Of a DNA stretch of 64,000 bases, positions 56,733 through 64,000 are shown piece by piece. The stretch is taken from NCBI GenBank assembly GCA_030280995.1, contig JASXTE010000007.1:18080001-18144000 (forward strand). Reading direction: 5' to 3'. Below the pieces are notes generated by a model. It saw only the letters and a program-made list of their open reading frames with translations. It was not told the origin of the DNA and did not search any database. The first letter of the stretch is position 1. Each line of letters opens with the position of its first letter. Made by a program: the position numbers and the translations under genes. The DNA comes from Hemileia vastatrix. Its lineage: Eukaryota; Basidiomycota; Pucciniomycetes; Pucciniales; Zaghouaniaceae.

Positions 56733-57880
56733 ATTTAAATGATTTACTGGGGTATTTTGTACATATCCCAGCCAGAGTTCAAATGGTTTTTTCTCTGTTA
56801 CAGAATCCCTCTAAACCTTGGGAATCTTTATCGATGGATTTTATTTCTCAACTTCCTCTTTCTAGTAATTTTGATGCTATATTAGTAATAGTAGATAGAT
56901 TTTCTAAAATGTCTATTTTCATTAAAACCACTACTACTGCTACAGCAGAAGATTTGTCAAAATTGTTTTTAGAATATGTATTTTCCAAACATGGCTTACC
57001 TAATGATGTTTCAGATAGAGGCTCATTGTTTGTATCCACATTCTGGACTCAACTGTGTCAACAACTCAATATCACAAGGAATCTCTCCACGGCTTATCAT
57101 CCTGAAACCGATGGGCAAACGAAAAGGGTCAACCAAATTCTCGAATAATACTTTCGAATGTATGTCAGTTACCAACAAGACGATTGGACCACATGGTTAC
57201 CATTGGCAAAATTTGCTTATAATAACTAGACTCATTCTTCGACACAACAATCTCCTTTCAAAACTGTTTATGGAATACATCCTTGATTCAACTCAATCCA
57301 CATAGGAACTAGTCATCCTGCTGAAAATTATCTTTGAACCATATCATGACTCCAAGAGGAACTTAAATCAAATTTGGAATTAGCGATACGAAGGTACAAG
57401 GAACATGCCGACAAACATTGACAATCTGCTCCTTCTTTTAAACCAGGTGACAAAGTATGGCTTGATACACAAAACATTTGAATGACTTGACCATCAAAGA
57501 AACTGGTGGAAAAATGCTTGGGACCATTCGAAATTGACTCTGAAGTCTCTAATACTGCATTTTGACTCAAGCTACCTCCTAAATGGCAGGCTATTCACCC
57601 TGTTTTCCACGTATCTCTCCTGGAACTGGCTCAAGAAACATACCTGGGAAAGAACCAACCTCCTCCGGAACTGGTCAAAGTAGAAGACCATCTAGAGTGG
57701 GAAGTAAGCCGTATCCTTGATTCAAGAATACGCAAGGGTAAACTCCAATACCTCATTGAATGGGAAGGCTTCCTCGATGATTCAGACAAAACATCCTGGG
57801 AACCAGCCATCAATGTTTCTAACACCCCTGAACTCCTAAAATCTTTTAATCTTAAATATCCTTTAATACCAAAACCTTAA
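56733..57880 (+). pseudogene. Chromovirus integrase with a C-terminal chromodomain, 5'-truncated
   Basis: Integrase core: first D in SMDFISQLP, second D in DVSDRGSLF, then YHPETDGQTKRVNQ, where the catalytic E of the usual TDGQTERVNQ is K. A GPF-type region (KCLGPFEID) is followed by HPVFHVSLLE and a chromodomain, HLEWEVSRILDSRI then LQYLIEWEGF and TSWEPAINV (57690-57820). At least nine stops are present, most of them TGA where arginine (CGA) is expected. Gag, protease, RT and RNase H are absent. It lies between the two related LTRs and reads toward the right one. Confidence 0.88.
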
Positions 57881-58945
57881 AACTGTCTTTTTTTTCTTTC
57901 TTCTTTCTCTTTTCTTTTCTTCTCTTTAAAATCTAAAACATCTTTACTTCTAAAAAATTCCTTAATTTTGTTTCTTCTTTATTCTTTTTCTTTTCAAAAT
58001 TTTTCAACCTTCTTTAAAATAAATAAAATTAAATTAAAATAAAATAAAATCAAACTAAAATTAAATTAAATTAAATTAAAAAAATAAAACAAATAAAATT
58101 AAAACCTTATTTCTTTAAAATTTTTCTTTTCCCTTTTCAATTTTCTATATACATTCTTTCCTTAAACTTTCTTTTTTTTCAAACTATCAAAATTTTGCAC
58201 AAACGCAACACGGCCATCTTCTTGAACTTCACTTCAACCTCTAAATATCTCTTTTAAAATTCTTCAAACAAATTACTTCTTTTCTTTCAAATTCTTTTTA
58301 AAAAAATTATTATTTCTTCTTTTCTTCTTTTCTTTTAAAATAACTAAAATTCCTCAAAACTTCAATAAATAAACTTTCAAAAATAACAAATTTTTCTTTC
58401 ATTAAATTTTTATTCCCAAAAAAATTATTTCAATCAACTATTTCTTTCTTTTTCTTCTTTCTTCTTACTTAAATCTTTTTCTTTTTTGAAATTTAAAACT
58501 AAAACTCCTTCAATCAAATATTCTTTCTTTTCTTCTCTCATTTAAACTTCTTCTTTCAAAATTTAAAACAAAATTTTATTTAATCTTTTTTCTTTTTCTC
58601 TCAAAATCTTATAAAAATAAAATTTTAAAAATTTTAAATAAAACAACAAAATAAAATAACGAAATACAAATTGTTTCTATTTTTCTTTTCTTTCTTTTTC
58701 TTTTCTCCTTCCATTTTAAATTCTCTCCTTTATTTTCTCCCGAACCAATCCCTTCATCTTCTCCAAAATCTCCCTTATTTCCTTCCTACATTTCTCAAAA
58801 CCTCCCCCTCTCCTACCGGTACCACTTCTTCAATTACCAGTAATTCCTCGGCCATGTCAAAGGAGGCGGCATCAAAAATCTTATTTATTTCGCTGCTTAA
58901 ATCTTCAATAAACCAAGCTCGCGAATCCTGGTGAGGTTTTTTTGA
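57880..58945. repeat. Pyrimidine-rich low-complexity tract before the 3' LTR
   Basis: About 1 kb of CTTTCTTTT-like and AAATTAAA-like sequence. A short plus-strand frame at 58671-58934 is a shadow of it. It ends near GATTGAGGG (58951-58960), a candidate polypurine tract. Confidence 0.75.
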
Positions 58946-58960
58946 CCACACCTGATTGAG

Positions 58961-60463
58961 GGTGTCAGGCTAGGGTCAAGTACAAAGACGTGAACTAGCT
59001 TGAATAGTCAGTTGTCTAGAAGATTTTAATGGTCCTATATGAATACTGTAGTTCTAATCCACTAAGTTGTAAAATATAATCAAATATAAAGGTCTCAGTA
59101 ATATGATTCTCACTATTCTTATATATGGCTTACAATCTTTATAGTTTGTAGAAAAATAGATTATATAAATTCAGATACTATTCAAAAGTCTTATAAAAGT
59201 ACTAATTGATATGTATTGTAATTGATTTGGTTATATTGGTTAAATTGTAATGATAAAGAATGAAGAAATACAACCCAAAAACCTCCTCCTTTTATACACA
59301 CTGAGTTCCCCAATGATTCCCTTGATGTACCACCCAATACACAGTTAATGACGCCTCTAAACAACTAATAGACATGCCCATAAACATTCCCAGTAACCCA
59401 TGACATAATTAGAAGAGTAACAACCGCCAAAATCCTGTAATAATAAGGGAAATCCATCAAAATTAAAGAAAAAGACAAAAAGAGAGTATATGCGTATAAA
59501 ACAATAATATTAAAGACTAAAGGAGACTTTTTAAGGTTAATAATAGCTTAATAATAAGAGGGATTGACTGTAGAAATAATGGGGCTAATCCTGACATTAT
59601 ACTACGTGAAATTCCCATTCAAAAATAACCAAAATTGACTGAGAAACCACCCAAAAACTTAAAAAAGAGCGTGAGATGTGGGGTAACTACATGCAGTTCT
59701 TGGCAGGCTCTTGCACGGGTAAATCCTTGACTAAAATTAGGCGAATTTAAGCGTGGTGATGAAATAAAGTGCCAAGAGTGAGGTTATTAATGAAATTAGT
59801 GCATATAAACAAGGTCAATGCATTATTAATTAAGCTAGGACACTAAATAAGCGCCTGTCGCCTATTTTAGTGTGTTTCCCCACAGTGGGCGTAGAATGTG
59901 GGGTAATTATAGTGTGAAAAAGCTAACTTTGCTAAAAATGAAGCTATTCACACGGGAAAAAGGCAGGCAGTATGTGGCCAGTACACAGAAGCCATTTCTG
60001 GCATAAAAAACACCAAATTTGAAAAGTGTTATTTTTATGCATTTAAATAGCCAAATCAATAGTTCTAAATGAGCCCAATTGATCTGTCAAAGCGCAATTT
60101 TGATATTCTCAATTTTATAGCGCATATAGTCAACTTTTAAGTGAAATAAAGCGCATTTCTTGTTTTTTGCATAAAACAATGAATATAACAGCTTTAAGTG
60201 TACTTAAAAATTATGTAGCCTTATACTGAAGGTTCTTAAGATTACCCTAACATATTCCAACTTAATATTAAGTACATAAGACCTATAAAAGGTGGATATA
60301 TGCGTGTATATAAGGTGTTATAATGGCATTTTTTGTGTGTTATCATAATTTTACTTATGTATACTATTTGTGTACTCTTATTTATTATTCCCATGTATAG
60401 TTCATGTGTTTAACATAACTTATAATTACTTTTTACTCAGTCCTGGAGATATACAGGCTGACA
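58961..60463 (+). repeat. Chromovirus 3' LTR
   Basis: It starts TGTCAGGCTAGGG directly after the purine tract and ends ATACAGGCTGACA. It is longer than the left copy by about 30 bp and richer in CpG. It cuts the reverse-strand gene that follows. Confidence 0.88.
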
Positions 60464-61222
60464 GAGGGTTTCTTCATTTTCCTCCCTTGAGGCAATCACT
60501 GGTAATGGTTCTTTGGTCGGGATTGATAAGGCCACTTCCACAGCAGTGGGTTCCACAATGGGAGCTTCCACATTCCAAGTTTCGGCCGTAGGGGCTTCCG
60601 CCATGACATCTAAATTCTAAATCACATAGTCATCATTAAAATTCTTCTTTGAAAAAACAAAATTAAAGTGAAGTAAAATAAAACAAACTTACTTCAAACA
60701 TTGGGTCAGCCTCTAGGAATAATTTTGATTTGGTTTCCACCACCACTTCTTTCTCTTCCTCTTCATCTTTGATGACCATCCGCTGTTTTTTCGGTGTTTG
60801 CCTTGAAATGGGGACTTCTTCCTCATCTTCCTCCACTAACTCATCCACCTCCTCTTCTGCCCTTTGTTTACCCAGGGTGTTGTATCATCTTCAACTTCCT
60901 CTTCAGCTGCTTCTGACTGGTCATCTCCGATAGATACGTCCCATATGTCTTCCACCACTTCTTTTGTCTTCGGTATTACCCAATATTTAGTCTTGGTAAA
61001 CCGCTGTTCAATATCTGAATTTCTTGTTAAGGCATTGCACGCCACCTGTCTCCATCAACAAAACTCACATTTCTGGCGAGGACCTCGAGTAGCTGTGCTT
61101 TCCACACAGAAATATTCTATGGATTCACAAGCCGTGCATGCTTGAGAATATTGTCCAGTGACGAGCCCACCATCTGCTTTGGGGTGAGGAGGTGTGGGAG
61201 CTGGAGTTGGACAAGCTGACAT
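60464..61222 (-). pseudogene. Reverse-strand gene relic with a Cys6 cluster and acidic domain, cut by the LTR
   Basis: It starts at MSACPTPAPTPP (ATG at 61220-61222; the frame is open to 61312). The cluster CTACESIEYFC, then CEFC, one TGA, RQVAC follows the CX2CX6C-X12-CX2CX6C pattern also seen in the antisense genes of element C. An acidic helix-rich part follows (EVVEDIWDVSIGDDQSEAAEEE), then a one-base shift and a second acidic stretch with KKQRMVIKDEEEE. A GTAAGT donor near 60690 starts an intron, and the last exon (to 60464) reads MAEAPTAETWNVEAP and ends abruptly at the LTR. Its relation to the transposons is unknown. Confidence 0.55.
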
Positions 61223-61313
61223 AATAATAAATAAATAAAATTTGAATGAAGGGAAACTAGTGTGGGAAGTATGTCTTACGCTCAACGGAGCCTGCGTTCT
61301 TATACCGGGCATC

Positions 61314-62122
61314 TGTCACACGCCATGTGACTCTCGAGGCAAAAGCAGCTCATTAAATTAATAATAAGAGGTTTAAATCCATACTTGAAGCGCAGAAAGC
61401 AATTCTCCATAGCAACTGCGACTTTCCTTTGTGTACTCGCTATTCAACCGCGCTAGTCTAAACTCTAAATCTAAATTATTCAATCTCTCAATAGTGTGTC
61501 TTAGTCTTTTTCTCAATAAGCAATGCACCGCGCAATATTCAATGTAATAGTACGCTAAAAGGTTTATGAAATGTCTGTGGATTATTTAAAGGGGTAGTGA
61601 GCATGGAGGGAATGGTTAGTGGAGGACTAAGGGGTTAACAGATGTTAGTGAGGAGGGTCCAGGTGTAACGGGTGTATTTTAATGGTCTGTGATGTGTGGA
61701 ATAGTGGATGGGTATGAGGTCAATGCGAGGAGGAGTAAAGATATAAAAGGGGTTGGGTTTTTGGTTTGATACTCTTTAGAATTAAATTATAGAACGTATA
61801 TATAGTTAATAGTGGTAAAACTTTAGGTTAAATCATTATTGTTGTATCTTTCCTTATTTGCTCAAATAATCATTTCTAAATCCTAAATCTTTTGATTATT
61901 GAGTTTCCAACCCTTCGTGAGATTTTAAGAATTTTAATATTACCTTTAAATTATATTAGAATCCTTCTTGAACATATTTCAAAGCAGTAGCTCTTCCTTC
62001 GAGTCATCTTCGAATCACTTCCTAGAACATTTCTTCTGTGCATCAAAGAAGTTTCTAAACTCCTCCCTCCATCTCACTTCCAGGAACACCCTCAACCTTT
62101 GTGCGTAGGTCGTCCGGTGACA
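61314..62122 (+). repeat. LTR of another family, copy 1
   Basis: It starts TGTCACACGCCATGTGACTC and ends GTCGTCCGGTGACA, with the TG-CA type ends of an LTR. A TATAAAA box lies at 61742-61748, then GGGGTTGGG. The second copy begins about 220 bp on. No coding region separates them. Confidence 0.7.
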
Positions 62123-62343
62123 GTATAATTGTCCAAGTAGCTCAGGGTAAGACATAAGGTATGGTACTTGGTATCTTTTGTAAAGTTCACTGGAAATTTT
62201 CAGGTTTTTAAAAATGATAATTTAACTTTTTTTTATTAAAGGAAAACAAGCTAGAAGTTAGCTGTAGTAGATGGTAGTAGGATGTGAGGTTAAAATGAAT
62301 ATGTTATCAATAAAATATGCAAGCTTTAAAGAATTGGGAAATG

Positions 62344-63112
62344 AAACGCGCCATGTGACACTCAAAGAAAAAGTCAATCTTTTCATCCATAAATCAGTAC
62401 ACAAATTCATACTCAAAGCGCAGAAATAAACATTCACCTATTTACTGCTTTTTCCCTTTGTTGTCTTGATTTGAATGTGCTAATAATTGCACTATTCAAA
62501 ATATAAATCTAAATTAGTCAATCATCTTCTTATACTTTTCAAATTTAAGCAAACGTGCAATGTATTAGTTCTAGGATCAATAGTATATTTTCAATTTTAG
62601 GTTATTGTGTATCTAAGGACAATTAAAGGTCTGTGAGTAGGTATACAAGTGAGGTTAAAGGATCTGTGGGTTATATTGGAGGGTCAGTGATGAATTAAGG
62701 GCCATTTATGAAAGAGGTCGATTTGAGATGTAGTTGTCTATATAATGGGGGTGGATTTTGTTCAAAATTCTTTAGAATTAAATTAAAATATTGTTGTGAT
62801 AGTAGTTAAATTTATATAAACTATTATTGTTTCCTAAATTTCTTAATAATTTATTTTTTTTCAAATTCTTAAACTTCCAAATCTCTTTTTGATTATTAGT
62901 TTCAAACCTTTGTGAGACTCCTTGAAAATTAGTGCTACTCTACCATGCATTATTATTTACCTCAAACTTATCTCAAAGTAAGTAAATTATCTTTGATGCA
63001 TCTTTGAACCAATCCCACAAAGTATTCCTTTGTACTTTGAAGGTGTCTTAAATAATCTTTTCCAATCTGACTTACTCAGGAACAGCCTGGCCCTTGTGCA
63101 TAGGCTGTCCGG
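62344..63112 (+). repeat. LTR of the same family, copy 2, truncated on the right
   Basis: CGCGCCATGTGACACTC near 62349, TATATAATGGGGGTGGA near 62739 and GCATAGGCTGTCCGG near 63099 match copy 1 in order. Its last bases are replaced by the A-family LTR. It has lost most CpGs. Confidence 0.7.
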
Positions 63113-64000
63113 TTTAGAAAAAGAAAAGCTCTATAATACTAAGCTATAGACACAATTACCAGATGGGTTGGTTCTCCTTTCTAAATTTAATTCTAATAAA
63201 AAGAAGCTCCTTCCACTCTAACATTTAAAGACAGTGAATTCACATGTTGTAAGTCTGGTTATCATGTTTTTATGGAGGAGTAAGTAGGATAAATTTGTAG
63301 AGATCTTTTTAAAAGAAAAGGGGAAATATATTCTAAAATATGCAATAAAAATGTTGGCCAGATATATTCTCAGTAAGCTCTAGTATTCTCAGTCACTCCC
63401 TCTTGAAGCATTCTATCTAATACTATCCTTACTGTAGCAATAAAATCACTCTACAGCACTACTTCTGGTATGCCCCCTCAATATGCACAAAAAAATAAAG
63501 CATATCTATTTCACCTTTTATTTAAAAGAAAATATCCACTTTTATTTATTTTCTAACTTTTTTCTACTCCCCTCTACCACACTATTTACAAGTGAGTGCT
63601 TATATACATTTATATGATCAGAGCCCCTTTTCTATGTTTCCTTGCCCTATGGGTATTCCTACATAAGCTCAGCGCTAATGCAAGCATATCAAACGGTATC
63701 TAAGTATCTCATTAGTCTATGTACAACTGTTGTGTAAGTCTTGGTTCTAATAGAACCTGAAACTCCACTCTCCTGTACATACCCTAATCTTCCTGAGATT
63801 CCTAACTTAAATAATAGGTACTGTACCAACTTCATGCATATTGTATAACCTACACTTTCCACATAAGTCCCTGACACTACACAATATAGGGGGTGAACTC
63901 TCTAGCAAGTCCTCGACCTGAACTCAGATGGAACTCAGATGGAACTCAGACTGAACTCATACTTAACCCATACTGAGCTCTACTTGAACACCCACATAAA
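63113..64000 (-). repeat. A-family LTR running off the window end
   Basis: It has the inner-edge block AGATGGGTTGGTTCTCC near 63160 and the CACTCCCTCTTGAAGC block near 63401, as in 6778-7200. The far part matches the reverse of 8570-8800. The last 60 bases contain four GAACTCAGA-type repeats. Confidence 0.7.

Noticed and set aside
57880..58945. A secreted protein encoded by the 58671 frame
   Set aside because: The frame is a product of the CTTT-rich tract, and its hydrophobic start reflects base composition.
54510..60463. A target-site duplication for the chromovirus
   Set aside because: The flanks TAAAC and GAGGG do not match, so the two LTRs cannot be shown to come from one insertion.

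Overview
The window is a gene-poor, AT-rich eukaryotic segment made almost wholly of transposable elements in several layers of insertion. A filamentous fungus is the best fit. GT-AG introns are 66 to 74 nt. The elements are Ty3-type retrotransposons (one with a chromodomain), PIF/Harbinger transposons, a Myb/SANT-like gene and a probable Tet-like 2OG-Fe(II) dioxygenase. Decay is biased to C-to-T at CpG, often TpCpG. Together these suggest a basidiomycete, most likely a rust fungus (Pucciniomycotina) with a large genome. The species is inference; I see no host housekeeping gene.

Layout. (1) 1-7990, minus: decayed Ty3 element A (RT, PR, gag, PBS, LTR), its gag split by a Harbinger element (3036-5849) with a 3-bp ATT duplication. 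(2) 8570-9345: LTR relic of the A family, opposite orientation. (3) 9346-10180 and 35924-36312: two halves of a Myb/SANT-like gene split by Ty3 element C (10181-35923, minus, LTRs both 1,094 bp). (4) Element C is itself split within pol by Ty3 element B (18897-31337, minus, LTRs both 1,163 bp, duplication ACGGT). B is the youngest and best preserved, with a 1,305-codon open pol. (5) 36430-44546: LTR relics, a tandem array of paired hairpins, a Tet-like dioxygenase relic, a second Harbinger relic and a MITE-like foldback. (6) 44547-53024, plus: Ty3 element D, duplication CTTAC, inserted into a solo LTR of the C family. (7) 53440-60463: Harbinger N-terminal relic, then a chromovirus with two about 1.5-kb LTRs whose gag-RT part is replaced by a reversed D-like fragment. 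(8) 60464-64000: a reverse-strand multi-exon gene relic with a Cys-cluster motif, two copies of another LTR family, and an A-family LTR running off the end.

How the parts work together. B and C have one plan on the minus strand: LTR, tRNA-complementary PBS, gag-protease, a TTTTTTG slippery heptamer just before the gag stop with pol in the -1 frame, RT-RNase H-integrase-GPY/F, then a long 3' region before the polypurine tract and LTR. That 3' region is the most unusual part. It holds dozens of copies of a mini-hairpin of about 26 bp whose stem bases change in compensated pairs (AGTC/GACT, GGTC/GACC, CCTC/GAGG), three further hairpin modules shared by B and C and, in C only, two antisense genes with CX2CX6C-type cysteine clusters. 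The mini-hairpin also occurs inside the pol reading frame, where it encodes an L-x-x-E-x-K-L peptide. Element D carries a different mini-hairpin array, also with compensated stems, in its leader. The modular hairpin arrays are my best candidate for an undescribed system.
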